Shown here in pieces: positions 35,924-45,213 of a stretch of 64,000 nucleotides of DNA. Numbering within the stretch: the first letter of the stretch is position 1; every line of letters starts with the position of its first letter. The notes under the pieces are model-generated. The model did no database searches. It saw nothing but the letters and a program-made list of their open reading frames with translations, and was not told where the DNA came from. The DNA is from JACJVV01 sp964581515 (GTDB taxonomy: Archaea; Nanobdellota; Nanobdellia; Woesearchaeales; JACJVV01), in the NCBI GenBank assembly GCA_964581515.1, contig CAZOOV010000013.1, positions 11,852 to 75,851 of the forward strand, given 5' to 3'. The position numbers and the translations under genes were made by a program.

Positions 35924-37213
35924 TTAATCTTTGATCTTTGTAATGTTGACTTCATCTTCTAAATGAGCAAAACCATATATTTTTACATTTTCTTTATTAT
36001 TTACTTTAAAACTTAGCGCATTTGGTATCAAATCACAATGACTAAAATCTGAACTTTCTGATTTTGCAGGACTTGACAATACATTTAAGATATGGTAATT
36101 ACCTTCATTAAGATTCATATTGAAATCCCAATCAATAATATATTTATCTCCTTTCTTAAGTGATTTAAGATCTTTATTGTTAATTATGCTATCTGAGTAT
36201 ATAATATCTTTATCATTTTCATCTCTTATATGATATCCATAAAGCAATGTACTGATGTTCTTATGTATTTCAATAAATACCCTTAAAATCACTCTTTCAC
36301 CAAATGTAACTTCTTTGATTTCTTTACCATCTTTATTTAATAATTTAACTGAAGTAATTTCTGCTTTATTATTTTGTATTCTACCTATTGATGATCTTCT
36401 TTTGAATCTTTCACTTTTCTCAAATTTTATCTCTTTTTTTATTTTTTTATTTAATTTATCTTTATTATTCATATTCATACTGTTCTCGTATTTTTCTATT
36501 GCTTCATGGACTGAATTTATGTATTCTACTTGTGAATCCTTTACAAACAGCACTTTATCACACCATTCTTCAATAGATTTTAGATCATGGCTTACTAGAA
36601 TTACAGTCTTATTATTCTTCTTGTATTCATTGAATATATTAAAGCATTTTTTTTGAAAATTAATATCTCCTACTGCTAAAACTTCATCAATTAATAGTAT
36701 TGGCGCATCTGCTTGTATTGCAACTGAGAATGCAAGCCTAACATACATACCTGAACTATAATTTTTCATTTTAGTATCAATGAATTTTTCAAGTTCAGCA
36801 AATTCTACAATTTCATTATATTTTGCATTGATTTGTTTTTTACTTAATCCTAGGACTGCTCCGTATAAATATATATTCTCTCTACCTGATAACTCTCCAT
36901 TAAATCCAACACCTAATTCAAGAAATGGAGATATTTTACCTCTTATTGTCACTTTTCCTGAGTCAGGCTGATAAATACCTGCTATAATCTTAAGTAATGT
37001 CGATTTTCCTGAACCATTCTTTCCAATGATGCCTATAAATTCACCTTCATTTATACTAAATGATACATTCTTTAGTGCGTAGAATATCTCATATGTCTTC
37101 TTTTTCCATATATTCAAGATTGTACCTTTTAATGAGGTCTCTTTTTGATGAGGAATCTTGAATCTTTTAGATATATTCTTAGCTTCAATAATTGGAAGTT
37201 TCACGTTAATCAT
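35924..37213 (-). CDS. wzt: Polysaccharide ABC exporter ATPase with C-terminal glycan-binding domain
   Basis: 429 aa. ABC domain about 1-245: Walker A GKNGSGKST near 63-71, signature YSSGMYVRLA near 151-160, Walker B ILLIDEVLAVGD near 171-182 and the H-loop VSHD near 204-207. Residues about 285-425 form a Wzt_C/Yiaa-like beta domain that in bacterial Wzt recognises the terminal modification of the chain. This implies export of a finished, end-capped polymer. Overlaps wzm by 4 bp. Confidence 0.93.
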   Translation of the reverse strand: MINVKLPIIEAKNISKRFKIPHQKETSLKGTILNIWKKKTYEIFYALKNVSFSINEGEFIGIIGKNGSGKSTLLKIIAGIYQPDSGKVTIRGKISPFLELGVGFNGELSGRENIYLYGAVLGLSKKQINAKYNEIVEFAELEKFIDTKMKNYSSGMYVRLAFSVAIQADAPILLIDEVLAVGDINFQKKCFNIFNEYKKNNKTVILVSHDLKSIEEWCDKVLFVKDSQVEYINSVHEAIEKYENSMNMNNKDKLNKKIKKEIKFEKSERFKRRSSIGRIQNNKAEITSVKLLNKDGKEIKEVTFGERVILRVFIEIHKNISTLLYGYHIRDENDKDIIYSDSIINNKDLKSLKKGDKYIIDWDFNMNLNEGNYHILNVLSSPAKSESSDFSHCDLIPNALSFKVNNKENVKIYGFAHLEDEVNITKIKD

Positions 37214-37971
37214 ATCTCCTCTGCAAATTTAGATGATTTTTTCTTGAATATTAATATTCCAATAATCAATAATATTAAGATCATGATACTTGTTATAATG
37301 TTGTTTCTTAGTGTCGGGATTTGACTATAAATAAGCACTTGTCTTGAATCAGTTATTATTCTTGTCATAGGATTGAGAAATATTAATTGTCTTATTTTCT
37401 CTGGGATAATACTGATTGGATATATAATTGGAGTCAACCAGAATCCAATCTGAAGGATGACACTCCACAAGTGCGTTAAATCCCTGTATTTTAGATAAAA
37501 TGAACTAAGTATCAATGATATAGAAAAGCTAAGGAAAATAAGCTGGATCATATAAAATAAGAACAACCATATTGTCCAAGTTGGTGCTGCTTTTGAAAAT
37601 ATGAAGAATACGCAGAATACAATCAGATTTAGTAATAATGTAAAAAATGCAGTAATATTAGAAGCGACTATTATAATCCATTTGGGAAAGTTAATTTTTG
37701 ATATTAGTGACGCTTTATACTGCATTGATATCATACCATTTGTTGTTGCTTCAGAAAAATATGTCCACAGTATAATACCTAATAACAAGTATAATTGGTA
37801 ATGTTCTATTCCTTCGAATCTCATGAATATTGAGAATACTATATATAGAACCCCAAATATAAGAAGTGGGTTTAATAGACTCCATAGATAACCTAATACA
37901 GAGCTGTTGTATCTAAGTTTGAAGTCAGTTATTGCTAATTCTTTAATTAAAAACCAAGTATTTTTCTTCAT
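37210..37971 (-). CDS. wzm: Polysaccharide ABC exporter permease
   Basis: 253 aa from ATG 37971, about six membrane helices, Wzm length. NSSVLGYLWSLLNPL near 23-37 is the family hallmark, and SFYLKYRDLTHLW near 158-170 is conserved. An in-frame ATG at 38052 would add 27 residues, but a TATA (minus strand, 37994-38004) sits about 27 bp before 37971 and the longer form would leave only 2 bp to the divergent start codon. The short form is leaderless. Confidence 0.9.
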   Translation of the reverse strand: MKKNTWFLIKELAITDFKLRYNSSVLGYLWSLLNPLLIFGVLYIVFSIFMRFEGIEHYQLYLLLGIILWTYFSEATTNGMISMQYKASLISKINFPKWIIIVASNITAFFTLLLNLIVFCVFFIFSKAAPTWTIWLFLFYMIQLIFLSFSISLILSSFYLKYRDLTHLWSVILQIGFWLTPIIYPISIIPEKIRQLIFLNPMTRIITDSRQVLIYSQIPTLRNNIITSIMILILLIIGILIFKKKSSKFAEEI

Positions 37972-38054
37972 TAGTCTGTTTATTCTTATTGGGTTTTTAA
38001 ATATTGCCCTATTCAAGGCAAATGTTTTTATATATTTATCAGATAAAGGCATTT
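37972..38054. promoter_or_regulatory. Compact divergent leaderless promoters
   Basis: Minus: GGTTTTTAAATATTG (37992-38006) about 27 bp before wzm ATG 37971. Plus: TTTATATATTTA (38027-38038) about 24 bp before ATG 38055. Both transcripts would start at or near the start codon, and the whole divergent control region is only 83 bp. Confidence 0.55.
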
Positions 38055-39113
38055 ATGGAAGTATTGGTTGACTGTGACATACTGAGGAACAAGAAAACAG
38101 GTGTTGAGATATATACATATAATCTTATTAAATATATGCCTAAAAGCATTGATTTGATTCTTTTACGCAATAAGGATATTGAGGATTCATGCTTTAATGG
38201 AAGGAAGCAGATAATAACTAAAAGAATAAGATTTCCTCTTTCAAGATTTATTCATTCTATACTTTTACCAGTAAAGCCAAAATCAGATGTTATTCATTTG
38301 CCTACTCCAACAGCACCATTCTGGAAGAAGCCTAAAGGATCAAAGCTCGTGGTGACAGTGCATGATTTAACGCCATTAAAATTTGCAGAACACCATAATC
38401 TAAGAAGGAGAATATATTTTAAGTTTATTGTTAAACATTTATTGAAACAGGCGGACAGGATAATTGCTGACAGCAAGTCTACCAAGGAAGACCTTATTGA
38501 ACTTATGGGTATTAGCAGAAGCAAGATAAAGGTAGTATATTTGAGTTCTAGCATTAAATATACTAAAAGCAAATTGCCTGCAAAGTATAGGATTGATGGT
38601 GAATACATACTTTATGTCGGTACTGTTGAGCCAAGGAAAAATCTTGTGAGATTACTTGAGGCTTATGAACAATTGAAACTGACAGAGAAGCTTGTTATTG
38701 TTGGTGCTTCTGGTTGGAAAAATAAGGAAGTTTATAGGAGAAAGAATAAGAATATAATATTTACAGGTTATGTTCCAAATGATGATTTAGCTAAATTTTA
38801 TAGCAATGCAAAGATTTTCATTTATCCTTCAATTTATGAAGGATTTGGCATACCTATACTTGAGGCTATGAGGTGTAAATGTCCTGTCATTACTTCAAAT
38901 GCTTCTTCTATGCCTGAAGTTGGAGGAGATGCTGTATCTTATGTTAATCCAAATGATGTTAGTGATATCAAAGAAAAAATGAAGAAACTATTAGCTGATA
39001 AAATGTTGCGTGAGAAGCTTATCAAAAAAGGAGTTAAACAGGCTAATAAATTCTCATGGCATAAATGTGCAAAAGAAACATTAAATGTATATGAGGAAGT
39101 GAATAAAAAGTGA
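38055..39113 (+). CDS. Family 4 glycosyltransferase
   Basis: 352 aa from ATG 38055 (the in-frame ATG at 38004 lies upstream of the TATA). GT-B fold: TGVEIYTYNLIKYMP near 13-27, VVTVHDLTPLKF near 99-110, GTVEPRKNLVRL near 192-203 and YEGFGIPILEAM near 259-270. It resembles mannosyl/rhamnosyl transferases of the WbdB/PimB type. Stop overlaps the next GT start (GTGA). Confidence 0.9.
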   Translation: MEVLVDCDILRNKKTGVEIYTYNLIKYMPKSIDLILLRNKDIEDSCFNGRKQIITKRIRFPLSRFIHSILLPVKPKSDVIHLPTPTAPFWKKPKGSKLVVTVHDLTPLKFAEHHNLRRRIYFKFIVKHLLKQADRIIADSKSTKEDLIELMGISRSKIKVVYLSSSIKYTKSKLPAKYRIDGEYILYVGTVEPRKNLVRLLEAYEQLKLTEKLVIVGASGWKNKEVYRRKNKNIIFTGYVPNDDLAKFYSNAKIFIYPSIYEGFGIPILEAMRCKCPVITSNASSMPEVGGDAVSYVNPNDVSDIKEKMKKLLADKMLREKLIKKGVKQANKFSWHKCAKETLNVYEEVNKK

Positions 39114-40168
39114 AAGTAATTCATATAGGCAAATATTATTATCCTAGCAAAGGAGGGATAGAAACTTATATTAGAAATATAGTAAACGGTGTGAATATTA
39201 ATCAAGAAGTCATTGTCTCTAATGATAAATGCAAAACTGTTGTTGAGAATGTTGATAACGTAACTGTTACGAGAGCTGCAAGATTGTTTAGTCTCTTCTC
39301 TTCTCAATGTAATCCTACTCTTTGTAGAATACTTAAGAAATCTAAAACAGATATTTATCATCTGCATCTTCCAAATCCTATGGCAGTTCTTGCTTTTCTT
39401 ATTGCTAAGCCAAAAGGAAGATTAATAATAACATGGCATAGTGATATAATCAAGCAGAAAATTTTTATGCCGTTTTATAAGCCATTTCTTAATAAGATAC
39501 TCAAAAGAGCTGATAAGATAATTGTAACGAGTGAAAACTATCTTAATTCTTCTCCATATCTTAAGAAATCTAAAAGAAAATGCATCTTTATACCTTTAGG
39601 TATTGATATCAATAACTTCAAGGAGACCTCTGCTATAAAAAGGAGAGCAAAGAGCATAAAAAAGAAATATGGAAAAAAAATTATATTGTTTGTCGGCAGA
39701 TTAGTCTATTATAAAGGAGTCGAATATCTCATAAGAGCTGTTAAAGATATTGATGCACATCTTCTTGTTATAGGAAATGGGCCTTTAAAGAGAAAACTTA
39801 GAAAAATCAGTGGCAGTAATGTGCATTTTCTAGAAGATGTCAAGGATATTAAACCTTATTATCAGGTTTGCGATGTTTTTGTATTACCCTCTATTGCAAG
39901 AAGTGAAGCATTCGGAATAGTGCAGTTAGAGGCAATTGCATCAAAAAAGCCTGTTATTTCAACTGTTCTTGGTACAGGTGTCGAATTTGTAAACAAGAAA
40001 GGTTTACTTGTAGAACCTAAAAGTGTAGCACAACTCAAGAGTGCAATAATGAAAGCACTTGAAAATGATATGAGCAAGATAATCAAAGAAAGTTATGATT
40101 ATTGTAAGGAGAATTTTGAACTTAAAAAAGTTAATTCATCCATCCTTAACTTATACAAAAACTTATAA
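39110..40168 (+). CDS. Family 4 glycosyltransferase
   Basis: 352 aa, GTG start overlapping the previous TGA, so translationally coupled. N-terminus HIGKYYYPSKGGIETYIRNI near 4-23, FVGRLVYYKGVEYLIRA near 196-212 and RSEAFGIVQLEAIASKKPVI near 264-283 (ExFGxxxxE). It likely adds a sugar to the growing lipid-linked glycan next to the GlcNAc-1-P transferase gene downstream. Confidence 0.9.
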   Translation: MKVIHIGKYYYPSKGGIETYIRNIVNGVNINQEVIVSNDKCKTVVENVDNVTVTRAARLFSLFSSQCNPTLCRILKKSKTDIYHLHLPNPMAVLAFLIAKPKGRLIITWHSDIIKQKIFMPFYKPFLNKILKRADKIIVTSENYLNSSPYLKKSKRKCIFIPLGIDINNFKETSAIKRRAKSIKKKYGKKIILFVGRLVYYKGVEYLIRAVKDIDAHLLVIGNGPLKRKLRKISGSNVHFLEDVKDIKPYYQVCDVFVLPSIARSEAFGIVQLEAIASKKPVISTVLGTGVEFVNKKGLLVEPKSVAQLKSAIMKALENDMSKIIKESYDYCKENFELKKVNSSILNLYKNL

Positions 40169-40191
40169 ATCTCAATTCATGTTCTTATAGC

Positions 40192-41190
40192 ATGACACCA
40201 TATTCGATATTGGCACTATTATTTAGCTTTCTTTTAACCTTATATGCTATTCCTAAATGGATAATCCGGGCGAAGAAAGCAAATCTGACAGGCAATGATC
40301 TCCATAAGGATGGCGATCAAGAAGTTCCTGAAGTGGGTGGTCTGCCAATTGTTTGCGGTTTTCTAGGTGGGATTTTAGTTTATGTAGCATTTAATGTATT
40401 TATCTATGCAGATACGAGAATTGTACATATATTGTTTGCAGCTGTCGTAGCAATACTTATAGCTACTATTGTTGGTGTAGTTGATGATATTTTAGGATGG
40501 AAAATAGGGCTTCGGCAATTACATAAGGCTCTCTTGACATTTGCAATAGCTGTTCCTATTATGGTCATAAATGCAGGTACATCAACAATTAATATTCCAT
40601 CTATTGGTATTGTAGAATTTGGATTACTTTATCCTTTGATATTCATTCCTATAGGGATTGTTGCGACTTCAAATGCTTTTAATATGCTTGCAGGATATAA
40701 TGGTCTTGAGGCTTCTATGGGCATAATCATACTTATGACGTTATCTTACATATCCTACCTTTCAGGAACTTATTGGGTTGCAATGCTTGGCTTATCAATG
40801 GTTGCTGCGTTAGTTGCATTTCTTTTCTATAATTGGCATCCTGCAAAGCTTTTTCCTGGAGATACAATGACCTATTCTGTAGGTGCATTGATAGGTATAA
40901 TGGCAATCTTGGCAAATATAGAGAAATTTGCTATTATGCTTTTTGGATTATATATAATTCAAGCTTTACTTAAGGCAAGAGGTTTTTTTCAAGCAGAATC
41001 TTTTGCTAAGAAAGCTAATGATGGATCACTCATGCAGCCTTATAAGAGATTTTATGGGTTAGAACATATCGCTATAGCATTTTTGAGGAAAATAAAGAAA
41101 AAAGCCTATGAAATAGAAGTTGTTCTCCTATTGATATTCCTTCAGCTAGTATTGGCAGGTATCACGTTAATTTATTATTTTAATTGTTGA
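40192..41190 (+). CDS. UDP-GlcNAc:polyprenyl-phosphate GlcNAc-1-phosphate transferase (Alg7/AglH-like)
   Basis: 332 aa, ten or eleven membrane helices, MraY/WecA superfamily in its eukaryote/archaeal form. Visible motifs: PEVGGLPIV near 47-55, GVVDDILGWK near 96-105 with the catalytic Asp pair, FNMLAGYNGLE near 163-173 and FPGDTMTYSVGA near 222-233. It starts glycan assembly by making GlcNAc-PP-dolichol-type lipid. TATA AACTTATAAAT (40159-40169) lies about 27 bp from the ATG, so it has its own leaderless promoter. Its end overlaps convergent rmlA by 16 bp. Confidence 0.9.
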   Translation: MTPYSILALLFSFLLTLYAIPKWIIRAKKANLTGNDLHKDGDQEVPEVGGLPIVCGFLGGILVYVAFNVFIYADTRIVHILFAAVVAILIATIVGVVDDILGWKIGLRQLHKALLTFAIAVPIMVINAGTSTINIPSIGIVEFGLLYPLIFIPIGIVATSNAFNMLAGYNGLEASMGIIILMTLSYISYLSGTYWVAMLGLSMVAALVAFLFYNWHPAKLFPGDTMTYSVGALIGIMAILANIEKFAIMLFGLYIIQALLKARGFFQAESFAKKANDGSLMQPYKRFYGLEHIAIAFLRKIKKKAYEIEVVLLLIFLQLVLAGITLIYYFNC

Positions 41191-41885
41191 GATTTCTCTC
41201 TTACAAGATTACATGCATTATGGAGGCTTTCAAATGTTCCTGCATCACTCCAAAATCCATCTACAAAATTAGCTTTCATCATTCCTTTTTTTATATATGC
41301 ATTATTTACATCTGTAATCTCAAGCTCTCCTCTTCCTGATGGTTTTAACGTTTTAATTATGCTGAAAACTTCATTGTCATAAACATATAATCCAGTTACA
41401 CAATAATTTGATTTTGGATCTTTAGGTTTTTCTTCTATTGACTTTACATCATTTCCATCTAATTCAGCGACGCCGAAACGTTGAGGATCTGGTACTTCTT
41501 TTAGAAAAATTATACTTCCTCCATCGTATGATGAGAGATTAAATTTATCCTCAAATATATTATCTCCTAGTATGACTGCAACTGGTCCATCATCTGCGAA
41601 ATCTTCTGCAAGGTTTAAGGCTTGTGCAATCCCTCCTGCTTCATCCTGGATCTCATAGCTCAATTTTACATTAAATTCCTTTCCTGATCCAAGCAGATTG
41701 ACAAAATGTCCTGCATGTCCAGGACCTGAAACAATTAATATCTCCTTGATTCCCATATTTATTAAAGTTTGCAAAGGAAAATAAATCATAGGTTTGTTAT
41801 ATACTGGGAGCAGATGTTTGTTAGTTACTTTTGTCAATGGCATCATCCTGCTTCCTGTTCCTCCTGCAAGTATTACTCCTTTCAT
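41175..41885 (-). CDS. rmlA: Glucose-1-phosphate thymidylyltransferase
   Basis: 236 aa, the short archaeal form (bacterial RmlA is about 290 aa). GGTGSRMMPLTKVTNKHLLPV starts at 8 with the G-x-GxR...K signature; GDNIF near 106-110 binds metal; VEKP-equivalent IEEKP near 157-161; DVNNAYI near 204-210. Makes dTDP-glucose from glucose 1-phosphate and dTTP. Last of the rmlC-B-D-A operon after a 57-bp gap. Confidence 0.93.
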   Translation of the reverse strand: MKGVILAGGTGSRMMPLTKVTNKHLLPVYNKPMIYFPLQTLINMGIKEILIVSGPGHAGHFVNLLGSGKEFNVKLSYEIQDEAGGIAQALNLAEDFADDGPVAVILGDNIFEDKFNLSSYDGGSIIFLKEVPDPQRFGVAELDGNDVKSIEEKPKDPKSNYCVTGLYVYDNEVFSIIKTLKPSGRGELEITDVNNAYIKKGMMKANFVDGFWSDAGTFESLHNACNLVREKSQQLK

Positions 41886-41942
41886 AATATCACCTCTGAT
41901 AATCTTATGAATTTAGAAATTAAACTTTTGATTTTCATTTTA

Positions 41943-42761
41943 TCATTCCTCCAGATATGCTTTGAGTGCTTCTTTCCAGCCTCTTATTTTCATTGTCTTA
42001 TTGTTTTTCAATATGCTAAATCTAGGCCGTTCTGCAGGTCTAGGGAATTCTTTAGTAGTACATGGATTTATTTTACATTTTGAATTTATATAATCTGAGA
42101 TTTGCAAGGCAAATTCAAACCATGTACAGGTATCTTCATTGGTGCAATGATAGATTCCAAAATCTTTTTTTTCTGTGATGAGGTTTATCATTGCTTTTGC
42201 CAAATCTTTAGTGTATGTAGGTTTTCCTTTCTGGTCATCAACTACTTTGATCTCGTTTTTTTCTGTTAAGAGTTTTTTCATAGTCTCGACAAAATTCTTA
42301 CCATTCTTTCCAAAAAGCCAAGATGTCCGTATTATATAATATTTTTCTAGACTATTAACAATGATGTCTTCACTTTCAGCTTTTGTTTTTCCATAATAAT
42401 TGATTGGATCTTTTGTGTCATCTTCATTATATTTCTCTTTTTGTCCATTGAAGACATAATCTGTGCTTATATGCATCAAGGGTATATTGAGTTTTATACA
42501 AATCTTTGCAAGATTATTAACTCCTGTAACATTCACTGAAAATGCTAAATCTTTTTTTGATTCAGCCTCGTCGACATCAGTGTAGGCAGCACAATTAATT
42601 ATGATATCTGGTTTATTATCTTCAATCTTATGCATATCTTTAGGGTTTGTTATATCTATTTCGCCTAGGTCCCATCCAATAATTTCATAATCTGTCTTTT
42701 TTAATTCTTTAATCAAGTCTGTTCCTAACATACCTTTATTTCCAATTACAAGAATTTTCAT
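41943..42761 (-). CDS. rmlD: dTDP-4-dehydrorhamnose reductase
   Basis: 272 aa from ATG 42761, which overlaps the rmlB stop by 4 bp; an in-frame ATG at 42815 is inside rmlB and unlikely. SDR fold: GNKGMLGTDL near 7-16, NCAAYTDVDEAE near 60-71, STDYVFNG near 99-106, YYGKTKAE near 122-129 and RTSWLFG near 144-150. Reduces dTDP-4-keto-L-rhamnose to dTDP-L-rhamnose using NAD(P)H. Confidence 0.95.
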   Translation of the reverse strand: MKILVIGNKGMLGTDLIKELKKTDYEIIGWDLGEIDITNPKDMHKIEDNKPDIIINCAAYTDVDEAESKKDLAFSVNVTGVNNLAKICIKLNIPLMHISTDYVFNGQKEKYNEDDTKDPINYYGKTKAESEDIIVNSLEKYYIIRTSWLFGKNGKNFVETMKKLLTEKNEIKVVDDQKGKPTYTKDLAKAMINLITEKKDFGIYHCTNEDTCTWFEFALQISDYINSKCKINPCTTKEFPRPAERPRFSILKNNKTMKIRGWKEALKAYLEE

Positions 42762-43753
42762 TTTTGTTTTTCTGTGATGTTTTTTATGGTTTTTTCTTTC
42801 AGTGGTTTCCACCACTCTTCGTTCTCTTTATACCATTTTATAGTCTCTTTCAGGCCTTGTTCAAAATTATGTCTTGGAGACCATCCGAGTTCATTCTTGA
42901 TTTTGCTGAAGTCAATTGCATATCTGAAATCGTGTCCTTTTCTGTCTTCTACATGTTCAATCATCTCTTCTCCAACATTGAATTCTGATAATATCATCTC
43001 TGTTATCTTTATGTTCTGCATCTCTGCATCTCCGCCTAAACAGTATGTTTCTCCAAGCTTGCCCTTATGCAGAATAATGTCAACACCTTCATTATGATCG
43101 TGCACATGAATCCAATCTCTCACATTTAGTCCTTCTCCATAAACTGGAACTTTCTTTCCTTCGATTAAGTTTGTAATGAATAATGGGATTAATTTCTCTG
43201 GAAATTGATATGGTCCGTAATTATTTGAGCAGTTTGAGATTGTAATTGGAAGATCAAAAGTGCTAAAATATGCTCTGACAAGATGATCTGATGCAGCTTT
43301 GGATGCTGAATATGGGCTTCTTGGATCATAGGGTGTTTTCTCAGAGAATTTTCCTTCAGGACCTAGTTCTCCAAATACTTCATCAGTTGATACATGATGA
43401 AATCTTTTTTTCCCATTTCTTAATGCAGCGTCAAGCAATGTGTGCGTACCTAACACGTTTGTCCTGACAAATTCATCTGCATGAAGAATACTCCTATCAA
43501 CATGGCTTTCAGCAGCAAAATGAACTATAGCGTCTACTTCCTTGACTAATTCATTGACAAGTTCTTTATTGCAAATATCTCCTTCAACAAATCTGTATCT
43601 TGGATTGTCCTTTATAGATGCAAGATTTTCTTCATTTCCTGCGTATGTAAGCTTATCGAGATTGATTATTTCATAATCTTCATATTTCTCTAGCATGTAA
43701 AGGATGAAATTGCTTCCTATGAAACCGCATCCACCTGTAACAAGAATTTTCAT
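42758..43753 (-). CDS. rmlB: dTDP-glucose 4,6-dehydratase
   Basis: 331 aa, full length. TGGCGFIGSNF near 6-16, HFAAESHVDRS near 77-87, STDEVFGEL near 118-126, SPYSASKAASDH near 146-157 and NNYGPYQFPEKLIP near 178-191. Converts dTDP-glucose to dTDP-4-keto-6-deoxyglucose. Overlaps rmlC and rmlD by 4 bp each. Confidence 0.97.
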   Translation of the reverse strand: MKILVTGGCGFIGSNFILYMLEKYEDYEIINLDKLTYAGNEENLASIKDNPRYRFVEGDICNKELVNELVKEVDAIVHFAAESHVDRSILHADEFVRTNVLGTHTLLDAALRNGKKRFHHVSTDEVFGELGPEGKFSEKTPYDPRSPYSASKAASDHLVRAYFSTFDLPITISNCSNNYGPYQFPEKLIPLFITNLIEGKKVPVYGEGLNVRDWIHVHDHNEGVDIILHKGKLGETYCLGGDAEMQNIKITEMILSEFNVGEEMIEHVEDRKGHDFRYAIDFSKIKNELGWSPRHNFEQGLKETIKWYKENEEWWKPLKEKTIKNITEKQK

Positions 43754-44319
43754 TTTTTTACCTCTTCATATATGAAATTATTTTTTGCATCTTTAAATGA
43801 TGGTAATTTAGAATCTTTTTCTGATACTTTATGCTTAATTTTTGGCCATTCAATGCTTATATCTGGATCGTTCCATTTAATCCCTGCTTCGTGTTCTGGA
43901 CTATATTCTTCAGTTGTCTTATACAGTAATTCGCTATCCTCTTCTAAAGAAAGAAATCCATGGGCAAATCCAGGTGGTATCCAGAGCATATTCTTATTAT
44001 CAGCAGATAATACAGCAGAAATCCATTTTCCATAATATGGGGAGTTTTTTCTTAGGTCTACAGCAACATCAAAGACAGATCCTTTAACGACCCTTATCAG
44101 CTTGCCTTGTGCTTTAGGATCTGTTTGATAATGTAATCCTCTAATTATGCCTTTTTTTGATTTTGAATGGTTATCTTGGATAAAATTATCAGGAATTCCA
44201 TTTTTCTTAAAGTCTGATGCTTTATATGTCTCCATATAAAAGCCTCTTTGGTCTGAAAAAACCTTTGGCTTTATTAGGATTACTTCAGGAATTCCAAGTT
44301 TTTCGAATTCGAACGGCAT
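43750..44319 (-). CDS. rmlC: dTDP-4-dehydrorhamnose 3,5-epimerase
   Basis: 189 aa, full length cupin. QDNHSKSKKGIIRGLHYQ near 47-64 with catalytic His near 61; VFDVAVDLRKNSPYYGKW near 82-99; IPPGFAHGFLSLEE near 114-127. First gene of the rmlCBDA operon. The palindromic TATA at 44341-44350 lies about 26 bp from the ATG, so the mRNA is probably leaderless. Confidence 0.96.
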   Translation of the reverse strand: MPFEFEKLGIPEVILIKPKVFSDQRGFYMETYKASDFKKNGIPDNFIQDNHSKSKKGIIRGLHYQTDPKAQGKLIRVVKGSVFDVAVDLRKNSPYYGKWISAVLSADNKNMLWIPPGFAHGFLSLEEDSELLYKTTEEYSPEHEAGIKWNDPDISIEWPKIKHKVSEKDSKLPSFKDAKNNFIYEEVKK

Positions 44320-44386
44320 TTTACAGATAAAATGATAAGTTATTTAAATACTTGGTTATTACTATAGTAATACATGAGTATTACTA
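44320..44386. promoter_or_regulatory. Shared palindromic TATA box and RHH-type operator between rmlC and the RHH fusion gene
   Basis: TATTTAAATA (44341-44350) is its own reverse complement and lies 26.5 bp from the rmlC ATG and 28.5 bp from the ATG at 44374, so it can serve both. A 16-bp perfect palindrome TATTACTATAGTAATA (44357-44372) follows. The half-site TATTACTA recurs at 44379-44386, 22 bp after the first, inside the coding start. A dimeric ribbon-helix-helix protein is the natural ligand, and the neighbouring gene encodes one. Confidence 0.7.
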
Positions 44387-45186
44387 AAAGGAACAAGGAG
44401 AGGATAAGCATCTCTATAGATCCTGAAACCCTTGCATTGCTTGATAAGACTGTAGACGGCGAGATTATAGCATCTAGAAGCGAAGCAGTTGAGAAGATCA
44501 TCCAGAAATATGTATCTGAGAGTAAAAAATGCGTTATCCTTACTGGCGGTCCTTCTTCTAATCTTAAGGTAGGTTCAACTTATAGGCCTTTGGTGAAGCT
44601 GAAGGATAAGACATTGATTGATATCCTGATAGCAAAAGTGAGAAAAGCAGGATATGACGATATCATCATAATCGGTTCAAAACAGGTTCTCTCAGAGATA
44701 TTCAAAGAGCTTGGTGAGACAGGAATAACTTATATTGAAGAAAAAAAACATCTTAATACAGCAAAAACTCTTCAACTTGCAAAAGATATGATCAAGACAT
44801 CATTCTTATTCATTCCTTGTGATCATTATTTTGAGATTGACCTTAAAGAGATGGAGAAATATCATAGGCATAATGGAGGCATATGTACGCTAGCTGTTTA
44901 TTCTGGTACAGAACATGAATGGAAAAAGAGCTCTATTGTCAAGATGCAAGGCAATACAATCACGGAGTATCTGGAGACTCCAAAATATCTTCAGACCCAT
45001 CTTACTTCCCTTCTGATAGGGTTTGCTGAACCAGAAATATTTGATATAATCCCTTCTGCAGATATATCATACTCTCTTCAGAAAGATGTTTTTCCAGAAC
45101 TAGTTAAACGAAAGGCACTTATAGGTTATCTTTATTCAGGAAAATGGAAGAATATTCATTCAAAGGGAGATGTAAACGATATCTGA
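44374..45186 (+). CDS. Ribbon-helix-helix DNA-binding domain fused to RmlA-like nucleotidyltransferase domain
   Basis: 270 aa. Residues 8-50 are a CopG/Arc-type ribbon-helix-helix (RISISIDPETLALLDKTV, then SRSEAVEKIIQKYV). Residues 53-265 follow an NDP-sugar nucleotidyltransferase fold: VILTGGPSSNLKVGSTYRPLVKL near 54-76 aligns with the GGxGTRLxPLTxxxPKxLxPV signature but lacks the GTR, and FIPCDHYFEID near 148-158 aligns with the GDNIF metal site. The enzyme may be weak or inactive and serve to sense a nucleotide sugar. Leaderless start beyond an operator-like palindrome suggests autorepression, with co-control of divergent rmlCBDA. Regulation is inference. Confidence 0.8.
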   Translation: MSITKRNKERISISIDPETLALLDKTVDGEIIASRSEAVEKIIQKYVSESKKCVILTGGPSSNLKVGSTYRPLVKLKDKTLIDILIAKVRKAGYDDIIIIGSKQVLSEIFKELGETGITYIEEKKHLNTAKTLQLAKDMIKTSFLFIPCDHYFEIDLKEMEKYHRHNGGICTLAVYSGTEHEWKKSSIVKMQGNTITEYLETPKYLQTHLTSLLIGFAEPEIFDIIPSADISYSLQKDVFPELVKRKALIGYLYSGKWKNIHSKGDVNDI

Positions 45187-45213
45187 GAGATCGATCACAT
45201 AAATTTCTTCATG

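Noticed and set aside
37972..38052. 27-residue N-terminal extension of the Wzm permease
   Set aside because: It would start 2 bp from the divergent ATG and upstream of the minus-strand TATA; the ATG at 37971 fits a leaderless start.
42762..42815. 18-residue N-terminal extension of RmlD
   Set aside because: It lies inside rmlB and precedes the SDR fold; the ATG at 42761 overlaps the rmlB stop as in the other coupled pairs.
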